This document shows, piece after piece, positions 5,652-12,455 of a stretch of DNA of 20,640 nucleotides. The stretch covers positions 1-20,640 of the forward strand of contig JAHWIM010000077.1 of assembly GCA_019322535.1 (NCBI GenBank), in the 5' to 3' direction. Each line of letters begins with the position of its first letter. Within the stretch, counting starts at the first letter, position 1. The position numbers were made by a program, and so were the translations under genes. Origin of the DNA: Candidatus Woesearchaeota archaeon. Lineage in GTDB: Archaea; Nanobdellota; Nanobdellia; Woesearchaeales; WJKL01. The notes under the pieces were generated by a model, which saw only the letters and a program-made list of their open reading frames with translations, was not told where the DNA came from and did no database searches.

Positions 5652-8339
5652 ATGGAGACTAAACATTTTTATGCACAAACAACTGAAAAGGTTCTAGAAT
5701 CATTAAAGAGCTCTGCAGATAAAGGACTGAGTTCAAGAGAAGCTAAGATAAGATTACAAAGACATGGTTATAATGAACTTAAAAAAGAGAAAGGAGTAAC
5801 TACTTTTGGTTTATTTATTAATCAATTCAAGAATGCTCTTATTATTTTGCTGATTTTTGCTGCGATTCTTTCTTTATTTCTTCATGAGATATTAGATTCA
5901 TTAGCTATGTTTGGAATTATAGCTTTGACTGCTGTACTAGGATTTATTCAAGAATACAGAGCTGAGAAAGCAATTGAAGCATTAGAAAAGATATCTGCAC
6001 CAACAGCAAAGGTTTTAAGAGATGGAAAAACTGTAAAAATTCCTGCAAGAGAAGTTGTTCCTGGAGATATTTTATTGTTAGAAGCAGGAGATATTATTCC
6101 AGCTGACTCTAGAATAATCGCATTAAGCAGTTTACAAATAGATGAAGCTTCTTTAACAGGAGAATCTGTTCCATCAAAAAAAGTCATAGAACCATTTAAA
6201 GAAGGAATATCTGTTGTAGACCAAGAAAATATGGCTTTTATGAGCACTATAGTTACTTATGGAAAAGGAAAAAGTATTGTCACAAAAACAGGCATGGAGA
6301 CAGAATTAGGAAAGATTGCTACCTCTATCCAGACAACAAAAGAAATACAAACACCACTACAAAAGAAATTTGCACAAATGGCTAAGCAGATTGGTGTGGC
6401 TGTTATTGGTTTAATAATTATAATTTTTGCAGTTGGATTTTTTCAAGGAACAGTAAATATGAGTAAAATGTTTCTCTTTGCATTAAGCCTTACTGTTGCC
6501 GCTGTTCCGAATTCTTTGCCGGTTATAGTAACAGTTGGTTTATCTTTAGGAACAAAAAGGCTTGCTAAGAGCAATATGCTTATTAAGAAACTTCCTGCTG
6601 CAGAAAGTTTAGGCAGTGTTACTGTTATTTGTTCAGATAAAACAGGAACTATTACTAAAAACCAGATGACTATAACTGAAATTTATACAGACCATCAAAA
6701 AATTGAAGTTAGTGGTTCTGGGTATGAACCAAAAGGAAATTTTTCTATGGATAATAAACAGATTAATCCAAAAAAATTAGACTTATTGTTGAGAATCGGT
6801 TATTTATGCAATAATGCTAAATTATCTGAGAAAAAAGGAAGATATAGTATTATAGGAGATCCTACTGAAGGAAGCTTGATAGTTCTTGGTGAAAAAGGAA
6901 AACTAAGCGAGAAAGAATTAAAAAAGAATTTTTCACTTATCGAAGAGCTTCCATTTGATTCAGACAGGAAAAGGATGACAGTAATTTACAAAAATAAACA
7001 AAACAAGAAAACAGAAGCCTATGTTAAAGGCGCACCTGATTTGCTTTTAGAAAAATGTGATAGAATCTTAGAAAACGGAAGAGTAAGATTTCTTACTAGA
7101 AAAGATAAAAGAGAGATTCTTAAGATGAACAATACTTTTGCTGAAAAAGCATTGAGAGTTTTAGGTTTAGCATATAGAGATATTAAACCTTCTAAAGAAT
7201 ATAATCTAAAGAATGTTGAGAAAAATCTGACATTTGTTGGCCTTGTTGGAATGATAGATCCGCCAAGAGAAGAGGTTAAAAAATCTATTGCTGAATGCAC
7301 AGAAGCAGGCATAAGAGTTATGGTAATAACAGGAGATCATGCAATAACAACAAAAGCAGTTGCAGAAAAGATTGGATTGTTTAAGAAAGGAGATTTGATT
7401 TTAACAGGCGATGATGTTGAGAAGATGAGTGATAAAGAGCTTGAGAGCAAAATTGAGAAGGTTAGAATTATTGCCAGAGCATTGCCTATTCAAAAATCTA
7501 GAGTTGTTGATGCTTTAAAGAAAAGAGGACATCAGGTTGCAATGACTGGTGATGGTGTAAATGATGCTCCTGCTTTGAAAAAAGCAGATATTGGTATTGC
7601 CATGGGCATTACTGGAACAGATGTTGCTAAAGAAGTCTCAAAAGGGATATTAGTTGATGATAATTTTTCAACTATAGTAAATGCTATTAGTGAAGGAAGA
7701 AATATTTATGATAAGATGATAAAGTCTGTTAGATATTTGCTTTCTTGCAACGCAGGAGAAATAGTTGCTGTATTTACAGCAATTATGTTGAAATTTCCGC
7801 TTCCAATGATTCCTTTGCAGATATTATTGATGAATTTACTTACTGATGATTTTCCTGCTTTAGGATTGGGCATGGAATCATCTGAAGAAGAGGTTATGAA
7901 AAGACCTCCAAGAGATCCTAAGGAAAAACCAATAACTAGACAGATATTAATGCTTATTGTTATATTTGGTTTAATTATGGGCCTAGGAACGTTTTTTATG
8001 TTTACTAGATATGTTGATGGTAATTTAAGCAAAGCTCAGACAGTTGCTTTTACTACATTAGTTGCATTTGAGATGTTTGCTGTTATTAGTAGTAGATCAT
8101 TATATCACTCTTGGAAGAAGTTAAATCCGTTTACAAACCTTTGGTTAATGGGAGCTATTGGATTATCAGTGTTAATTCAGATAGCAATTATTTATTGGAA
8201 ACCATTGCAGCCAATATTTGGCACTGTTGCATTAGGTGGATTTGATTGGCTGAAAATTGTAGGGATAGCTTTCTTAGGGTTTATTGTAATGGAAATAAGC
8301 AAGTTTTTCTTTAAGATGAAGACTGTTAGTTCTAGTTAG
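5652..8339 (+). CDS. P-type (P2A-like) cation-transporting ATPase
   Basis: An 895-residue ion pump of near-complete SERCA/PMR1-like length. In order: an N-terminal cation-ATPase domain (about 1-55), M1-M2 (60-100), an actuator with TGES (169-172), M3-M4, the phosphorylation loop CSDKTGT with D329, KGAP (460-463) in the nucleotide domain, TGDH (561-564), TGDGVNDAP (633-641), then the M5-M10 helices. The Ca-site-I ligands of SERCA have clear counterparts: N701 and E704 in M5 (CNAGE), and N729, T732 and D733 in M6 (MNLLTDD). However the M4 PEGLP motif is PNSLP (286-290), so the site-II glutamate is replaced by Asn. The family points to Ca2+ or a similar cation, but the ion specificity and stoichiometry are open. 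Monocistronic with its own TATA box. Confidence 0.92.
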   Translation: METKHFYAQTTEKVLESLKSSADKGLSSREAKIRLQRHGYNELKKEKGVTTFGLFINQFKNALIILLIFAAILSLFLHEILDSLAMFGIIALTAVLGFIQEYRAEKAIEALEKISAPTAKVLRDGKTVKIPAREVVPGDILLLEAGDIIPADSRIIALSSLQIDEASLTGESVPSKKVIEPFKEGISVVDQENMAFMSTIVTYGKGKSIVTKTGMETELGKIATSIQTTKEIQTPLQKKFAQMAKQIGVAVIGLIIIIFAVGFFQGTVNMSKMFLFALSLTVAAVPNSLPVIVTVGLSLGTKRLAKSNMLIKKLPAAESLGSVTVICSDKTGTITKNQMTITEIYTDHQKIEVSGSGYEPKGNFSMDNKQINPKKLDLLLRIGYLCNNAKLSEKKGRYSIIGDPTEGSLIVLGEKGKLSEKELKKNFSLIEELPFDSDRKRMTVIYKNKQNKKTEAYVKGAPDLLLEKCDRILENGRVRFLTRKDKREILKMNNTFAEKALRVLGLAYRDIKPSKEYNLKNVEKNLTFVGLVGMIDPPREEVKKSIAECTEAGIRVMVITGDHAITTKAVAEKIGLFKKGDLILTGDDVEKMSDKELESKIEKVRIIARALPIQKSRVVDALKKRGHQVAMTGDGVNDAPALKKADIGIAMGITGTDVAKEVSKGILVDDNFSTIVNAISEGRNIYDKMIKSVRYLLSCNAGEIVAVFTAIMLKFPLPMIPLQILLMNLLTDDFPALGLGMESSEEEVMKRPPRDPKEKPITRQILMLIVIFGLIMGLGTFFMFTRYVDGNLSKAQTVAFTTLVAFEMFAVISSRSLYHSWKKLNPFTNLWLMGAIGLSVLIQIAIIYWKPLQPIFGTVALGGFDWLKIVGIAFLGFIVMEISKFFFKMKTVSSS

Positions 8340-8344
8340 GAAAA

Positions 8345-8355
8345 CTTTTTAAATA
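8345..8355 (+). promoter_or_regulatory. TATA box of the scpB operon
   Basis: CTTTTTAAATA is centred at about 8350. The expected start of transcription is about 8374-8378, matching the ATG at 8376 better than the ATG at 8370 (20 nt away). Confidence 0.5.
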
Positions 8356-8369
8356 TCTATAGATTGGGA

Positions 8370-8987
8370 ATGGATATGGTTAATGTTGATGCGAAATTAG
8401 CTGGAGGATATATTCATAGCAGGGTTGTTATAGAATTAGCTGGAAAACCTAAAGAGCATATAGAGAAAACTATGGAAGTTATTGTTGGTAAGATAAAGGA
8501 AAACAAAAATATAGAAATAGTTAGTAAGGATATAGCTGAAGCAAAAGAGATTGAAGAACAAAAAGGATTTTTTTCTATGTTTGCAGAGCTTGAATTATTA
8601 CTAAATAGTCTACCAGTTTTGATAGGGTTTTGTTTTGATTATATGCCCAGTTCTGTTGAGATTATTGCACCTGAAGAGATGAAAATGAATGCAAGAGAGC
8701 TTAGTGGGTTTTTGAATGATCTGCAAGCAAAACTTCATCGTACAGACATGTCTATTAAACAATTAAGCATGGAAAATCAATTTTTAAAAAATAATGTTAA
8801 TAAATTGCTGAAAAATATGGTTACTATATTATTACTAAAAAAAGAAAGAAAATGCGAGGAATTAGCTCAAGTTATAGGGTTTAAGGCAGAGGATTTACAA
8901 AAATTCTTAGATCATATGGTTGAAGAAAATAAATTAAGAAAAGAAGGAGACACTTATTTTTTAGTGAAAAATGAACGAGAAAAATAA
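8370..8987 (+). CDS. hypothetical protein with winged-helix-like C-terminus, coupled to scpB
   Basis: About 205 residues, not assigned to a family. The N-terminal part (about 1-95) alternates strands and helices like a small alpha/beta domain. A helical and coiled stretch rich in Leu, Asn and Gln follows (about 105-150). The C-terminal 55 residues (VTILLLKKERKCEELAQVIG onward, to EENKLRKEGDTYFLV) look like a winged helix. It is first in an operon and overlaps scpB by 17 nt, so translational coupling is likely. In bacteria the gene before scpB is often the kleisin scpA, which also has a C-terminal winged helix; an analogous role is possible but unproven. Possible starts are TTG 8364, ATG 8370 and ATG 8376, and the TATA spacing favours 8376. 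Confidence 0.72.
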   Translation: MDMVNVDAKLAGGYIHSRVVIELAGKPKEHIEKTMEVIVGKIKENKNIEIVSKDIAEAKEIEEQKGFFSMFAELELLLNSLPVLIGFCFDYMPSSVEIIAPEEMKMNARELSGFLNDLQAKLHRTDMSIKQLSMENQFLKNNVNKLLKNMVTILLLKKERKCEELAQVIGFKAEDLQKFLDHMVEENKLRKEGDTYFLVKNEREK

Positions 8988-9714
8988 AGTAGAGGCATTA
9001 TTATTTTCTTCTGGAAGAAAGATGAGTATAGAAGAGATTAGCAGGTTAACTGGAATAAGGAACCCTGATGTCATTAAGACTTCTTTAAATGAACTGAAAA
9101 AAGAATATGAAGCAAGAGGTTCTTCTGTTATGTTATTTGAGGAAGGAGATAGCTGGAAGTTAACTGTTAAAGAACATTATCTGCCTGTTGTTCAGAAAAT
9201 AATTACACAGACAGAGCTTGACAGGCCTTTGATGGAAACATTGGCAATTGTTGCTTGGAAATATCCTGTTTTACAAGCTACTGTAGTTAAGATAAGACAC
9301 AACAAGGCTTATGATCATTTAAGGCAATTAGAAGAAATGAGTTTTATAACTAGAACAAAATATGGAAGGACGAGGAGAATTACTTTGACTCAGAAATTCT
9401 TTGATTATTTTGCGTTGCCTAATAAAGAAAAGGCTCAAGAAGCATTTAAAGATAAATTTCCAGAAGATGTTAAGAAAAGTGTTGAAAGAATTGAGACAGA
9501 GATTGAAGAAAGCGAAAGAAAAGCAGAAGAGATGCGACAAAGACTAGAAGAAGCTAAAAGATTAGCTGATGAGGAGAGAAAGAAAGAGGAAAATATTAAA
9601 GAAGAGCTAGACAAGATGGATGCAAATGAAGAAAAAGAAATCCAAGAAGTTGAGAAAGATATTAAAGATTTAAAAAAAGAAGAGAAAAAAGAATTTTATT
9701 CTGGTGAGCGATAG
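8971..9714 (+). CDS. scpB: segregation and condensation protein B (ScpB)
   Basis: A 247-residue ScpB, the winged-helix partner that binds the kleisin of SMC condensin complexes and helps organise the chromosome. Two tandem winged-helix domains are readable. The first (about 1-75) starts VEALLFSSGRKMSIEEIS. The second (about 78-152) contains the conserved ETLAIVAWKYPVLQATVVKI and the wing TKYGRTRRITLTQKF. The family usually ends soon after this. Here about 90 extra residues form a Glu/Lys-rich coiled coil (160-247), which is unusual. It overlaps the upstream gene by 17 nt and is followed without a gap by a zinc-ribbon gene. No SMC or recognisable ScpA gene lies in the window. Confidence 0.92.
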   Translation: MNEKNKVEALLFSSGRKMSIEEISRLTGIRNPDVIKTSLNELKKEYEARGSSVMLFEEGDSWKLTVKEHYLPVVQKIITQTELDRPLMETLAIVAWKYPVLQATVVKIRHNKAYDHLRQLEEMSFITRTKYGRTRRITLTQKFFDYFALPNKEKAQEAFKDKFPEDVKKSVERIETEIEESERKAEEMRQRLEEAKRLADEERKKEENIKEELDKMDANEEKEIQEVEKDIKDLKKEEKKEFYSGER

Positions 9715-9855
9715 ATGTTTCTTTTGAAATGTCCTAAATGCAAAAACAATATGAATTATCAAAGCACTGACATCTATATTGCAAAAAAGGTTAAAAGATG
9801 TGTTTATTGTGGTAGAAGTTTTAGAGTTAAGGATAATATTGTTAAGCGACTTTGA
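9715..9855 (+). CDS. 46-residue zinc-ribbon protein
   Basis: A small ORF that starts MFLLKCPKCKN and ends RCVYCGRSFRVKDNIVKRL. It carries two knuckles, C6-P-K-C9 and C29-V-Y-C32, the four-cysteine layout of a zinc ribbon. The ATG directly follows the scpB stop codon, and GGTGA (9703-9707) lies 7 nt upstream inside the scpB tail, a good SD. It is therefore the third gene of the scpB operon. Its last 14 nt overlap the convergent 3' end of the prephenate dehydrogenase gene. Similar tiny ribbons bind nucleic acid or protein partners; no specific role can be read. The coding call rests on the ribbon motif, the SD and the coupling. Confidence 0.82.
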   Translation: MFLLKCPKCKNNMNYQSTDIYIAKKVKRCVYCGRSFRVKDNIVKRL

Positions 9856-11134
9856 GTCTTTTTGCCAAAGCTTCACGGCCGAAGTCGATAACTAATATAC
9901 TTTTTTCAACTTCTTCGTCTAGATGTTTTTTATCAATTCTTGCTCTCATTAATTCATGCCTGCTGTTATAAGCAGCTACATTATCATAAAGCAAAGCACT
10001 AGACCACCCCTGTATTTCATCATGGAAGTCTAAATCATCTGTTCTAAGCTGAGGATTGTCAAATGGAGCAACAATTGCTCTTTCTAACGCCCTTCCATCT
10101 TCTGCAGTAAATAACCTATCTGTTAAACATACTAGAGAAGTATACATTGGTGTTGTTGCTTTAAGATCCTCAAAAATATCTCTTCCATTTTCTGCAGCAT
10201 CTACTGCCCATTGAATTATTGAAAAATGGGAATTAGGGTCATTGATTACAAGATTTCCAAATTGGCTCATGGCTTCATCATCTAAAATCGGTTCTAATTT
10301 TCCTGAACCAAACAATTTCTTTTTTGCAGCTAAAACTCTAGCCATATATTGTTTTCTTTTATTACCTACAATCATACCATAAAGTTCACTTTCTACTTCA
10401 ATAGCATGTCTAACTAAATCTTTTCCATATTCGCTGCCAAATTGTATTCCTCTGTATATATGAGCCTCCAATTTTGCAGCCCTCATTGCTAAAGAAAACT
10501 TCATTTTATCAAAAGCACTGCTATAGGTTTCATTTGCCCATGGAAAACAACCAACCCTAGCAAAAGCACTTGCAATGGATAAGAAAGTTCTAGAAGTGTT
10601 TATCTGTGTATTTGCTGCTCTTGTATCATGCTCTTCAACACTTTCAAATTCTTCTATGTGTTCAGACATATCTTGATAAAATTCTTTTGCTTTATTATAT
10701 GCAGTTTCACTTGAGTTCTGCCTTATTATTCCGAGAATTTCTTTAGAAGCCTGGGATTTTCTAGGATTACACATTGTATGGATTGATACATATTCTAATC
10801 CACAATCTGGATGAGAACTAAAGTATTCATCAAATGCTTGCGCTTCAGGAGTTTTCCTGCTTGTTTGGCCTGAAATTATAGCACCTTTTTTACAGTAAGG
10901 TAAAATATCTAACATTCTATCATATACTTTTTCTGTCTTATCACAGAAAATAACAAAATCAGCATCTTTTACAGTCTCTCTTGCATTAGAAGTAACAAAA
11001 TATTTTTCTTCTGGAAATTGTTTTTTTACTTCTTCAGGTCTGCTTGTACAAAGATTAACTTTTTCTACTTTAGGAGCAAGAGCTCTAGCAGTATAATCTC
11101 CTATATTTCCTATACCAATTATAGCTAATTTCAT
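9842..11134 (-). CDS. tyrA: prephenate dehydrogenase, TYR1-like
   Basis: A 430-residue enzyme that oxidatively decarboxylates prephenate to 4-hydroxyphenylpyruvate, the tyrosine branch of aromatic synthesis. The N-terminus MKLAIIGIGNIGDY holds the Rossmann GxGxxG (G7, G9, G12). Downstream are IISGQTSRKTPEAQAF and SIHTMCNPR, matching the conserved substrate-side block, and EEHD (about 168-171). The helical C-terminal part contains PNSHFSIIQ and EIQGWSSALL. Length and these blocks resemble the long fungal TYR1 type as I remember it, more than the roughly 280-370-residue bacterial and archaeal TyrA; no chorismate mutase or ACT domain is fused. It lies 20 nt downstream of DAHP synthase, forming an operon. 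Confidence 0.82.
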   Translation of the reverse strand: MKLAIIGIGNIGDYTARALAPKVEKVNLCTSRPEEVKKQFPEEKYFVTSNARETVKDADFVIFCDKTEKVYDRMLDILPYCKKGAIISGQTSRKTPEAQAFDEYFSSHPDCGLEYVSIHTMCNPRKSQASKEILGIIRQNSSETAYNKAKEFYQDMSEHIEEFESVEEHDTRAANTQINTSRTFLSIASAFARVGCFPWANETYSSAFDKMKFSLAMRAAKLEAHIYRGIQFGSEYGKDLVRHAIEVESELYGMIVGNKRKQYMARVLAAKKKLFGSGKLEPILDDEAMSQFGNLVINDPNSHFSIIQWAVDAAENGRDIFEDLKATTPMYTSLVCLTDRLFTAEDGRALERAIVAPFDNPQLRTDDLDFHDEIQGWSSALLYDNVAAYNSRHELMRARIDKKHLDEEVEKSILVIDFGREALAKRLKVA

Positions 11135-11154
11135 TTTAATCTTTAAAGAATAAA

Positions 11155-12216
11155 TTATCTTACTTTTCTTTCTTTTAAAGAAAGCATATAATCTTTAAAC
11201 TTGGATAAAGGTAAACTTTGAGCAAAATCACAAACAGCTATTCCATCTATTCTAGGTTTTTCATCGTCTCTTCTTACTTCTATGATAAGTCCATTTGCTC
11301 CTGCTGCTAGATAAGAATCAGATGCACCTATAACAAATTTAATATGTCCTGTGGAGTGGCTTGGATCTCCAATTACAGGAAAATAAGTGTGTTCTCTAAG
11401 TTCTCCTAAAAAAATTGGATTTGGTGTATTTCTAGTATTTCCTGTTTTAGCTGCCATGCCTCTTTCACAAAGCACAATCTTTCTAGCCCCTGCATAAGCT
11501 AGATATTCTGCTGCACATAATACTTCTTTAAGTGTTGGCATCCCATGACTTGTTTTCATTAGAATTCCTTTATCATGCTTTGCTGCGTATTTTCCAACTT
11601 CTGTAAGTAAAGGGTAATTCTGCATGTTTCTTGCTCCAATTTGAAACATATCAGCATGTTGTCCTACAACATCGACTAATCTTGTATCTGTAACTTCAGT
11701 TACAACTGGAAGCCCTGTTCTTTCTCTTGCTTCTGCAAGGATTTTCAAACCTTCTTCTCTTAACCCTTGAAAACCATATGGAGATGTTCTTGGTTTGTAA
11801 GCTCCTCCTCTCAACATATCTGCTCCAGCTTCTTTAACAGCATCTGCAATTTCAAGTGTCTGGTTTTTTGAATGAACAGCACAAGGTCCAGCAATGATTA
11901 CTGGTTTACCATTACCTATTTCTACTCCGTTGATTCTAAATTTGACAGTATTCAAATTTCCATTATATTCATCAAGATTTTCTCTTGCAATAAGTTTATA
12001 TCCTACATCTGATTGGACAGGAGTTGCACGTTCAACAAAATCATATGAAGAAAGAACTTCAAATAAACCTTCTTTATCACTTTCATCTCCCACTACACAG
12101 ACAATAGCATCTAATTCTCCTCTAACAATACGAGATCTTAAGCCTGCTTGTTCAATCTCTTTAACAACTCTATCAATGTTTTCTTTTGTTGCTTGCCCAC
12201 GTTTTAAGACTATCAT
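11155..12216 (-). CDS. aroF: 3-deoxy-7-phosphoheptulonate (DAHP) synthase, type I-beta
   Basis: A 353-residue first enzyme of the shikimate pathway, condensing PEP with erythrose 4-phosphate. The N-terminal about 70 residues form the ferredoxin-like regulatory domain found on the Thermotoga-type enzyme. The TIM barrel follows, with IIAGPCAVHS (the metal-binding Cys is C112), RGGAYKPRTSPYGFQG (136-151), QIGARNMQNY, VLCERG and GDPSHSTGH. The usual LKRG lysine loop reads MKTSHG here, keeping the lysine. The start fits a leader of about 20 nt with a GGAT SD-like motif and a TATA box at 12255-12269. It is the first gene of an operon with prephenate dehydrogenase. The domain suggests feedback control by aromatic products; the effector is not readable. 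Confidence 0.93.
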   Translation of the reverse strand: MIVLKRGQATKENIDRVVKEIEQAGLRSRIVRGELDAIVCVVGDESDKEGLFEVLSSYDFVERATPVQSDVGYKLIARENLDEYNGNLNTVKFRINGVEIGNGKPVIIAGPCAVHSKNQTLEIADAVKEAGADMLRGGAYKPRTSPYGFQGLREEGLKILAEARERTGLPVVTEVTDTRLVDVVGQHADMFQIGARNMQNYPLLTEVGKYAAKHDKGILMKTSHGMPTLKEVLCAAEYLAYAGARKIVLCERGMAAKTGNTRNTPNPIFLGELREHTYFPVIGDPSHSTGHIKFVIGASDSYLAAGANGLIIEVRRDDEKPRIDGIAVCDFAQSLPLSKFKDYMLSLKERKVR

Positions 12217-12254
12217 TTTTATCCTCTAAGAATGTTACTACTATGAAGTTAGTA

Positions 12255-12269
12255 TTTAATATATAAATC
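12255..12269 (-). promoter_or_regulatory. TATA box of the aroF-tyrA operon
   Basis: On the minus strand GATTTATATATTAAA is centred about 46 nt from the ATG at 12216. Transcription would start near 12236, giving a leader of about 20 nt with AGAGGAT before the start codon. Confidence 0.5.
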
Positions 12270-12311
12270 TTTCGGTTTTTTAGAAGCGTTATAAACTAAT
12301 TTTTAAAAACC

Positions 12312-12339
12312 CTGAAATGCCTGAATTCTGGCGTTTCAG
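12312..12339. promoter_or_regulatory. 28-bp near-perfect palindrome, candidate operator
   Basis: The half-sites CTGAAATGCCTGAA and TTCTGGCGTTTCAG are inverted repeats centred on GAATTC. They match at 12 of 14 positions. The palindrome lies between the divergent aroF-tyrA and gyrA promoters, 30 bp upstream of the gyrA TATA box. It could bind a dimeric regulator; as RNA it would form a 10-bp hairpin with a T-G wobble. Confidence 0.5.
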
Positions 12340-12376
12340 AGCCTGTAGGGACATTTTAAAAGCACAAGCTTTATAA
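12317..12376 (+). CDS. possible 19-residue leaderless small ORF upstream of gyrA
   Basis: ATG at 12317 opens a 19-codon frame (MPEFWRFRACRDILKAQAL) closed by TAA inside the gyrA TATA box. A TATA-like GTTATAAAC (12288-12296) is centred 24 nt upstream, the spacing of the leaderless genes here. Its coding status is weak: there is no homology argument, it overlaps the palindrome, and it could be chance. Confidence 0.2.
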   Translation: MPEFWRFRACRDILKAQAL

Positions 12377-12378
12377 AG
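12369..12378 (+). promoter_or_regulatory. TATA box of gyrA
   Basis: CTTTATAAAG is a perfect 10-bp palindromic TATA box. Transcription should begin near 12397-12401, leaving a 5' UTR of about 55-59 nt, in contrast to the leaderless neighbours. Confidence 0.6.
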
Positions 12379-12399
12379 AAATACTCTTTCTGAAGATAC

Positions 12400-12455
12400 A
12401 TAGTTTCTCGTCTAAAACCACTTTAAGTGGTGCCGAAAAACGAGATTTTTCGAGC
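12400..12455 (+). promoter_or_regulatory. structured gyrA 5' leader with alternative hairpins
   Basis: Fold A is TCTCGT (12406-12411) pairing with ACGAGA (12440-12445), enclosing the hairpin ACCACT/AGTGGT (12417-12422 with 12426-12431). Fold B is CGAAAAA (12434-12440) pairing with TTTTTCG (12446-12452) around the loop CGAGA, ending 3 nt before the ATG. The folds exclude each other because 12440-12445 is shared. In fold B a GGTG (12429-12432) is brought close to the start codon. No ordinary SD is present. Confidence 0.45.

Noticed and set aside
12317..12376. Aromatic-residue leader peptide (EFWRF) as an attenuator for the aro operon
   Set aside because: It is on the opposite strand from aroF-tyrA and leads towards gyrA, so it cannot attenuate that operon.
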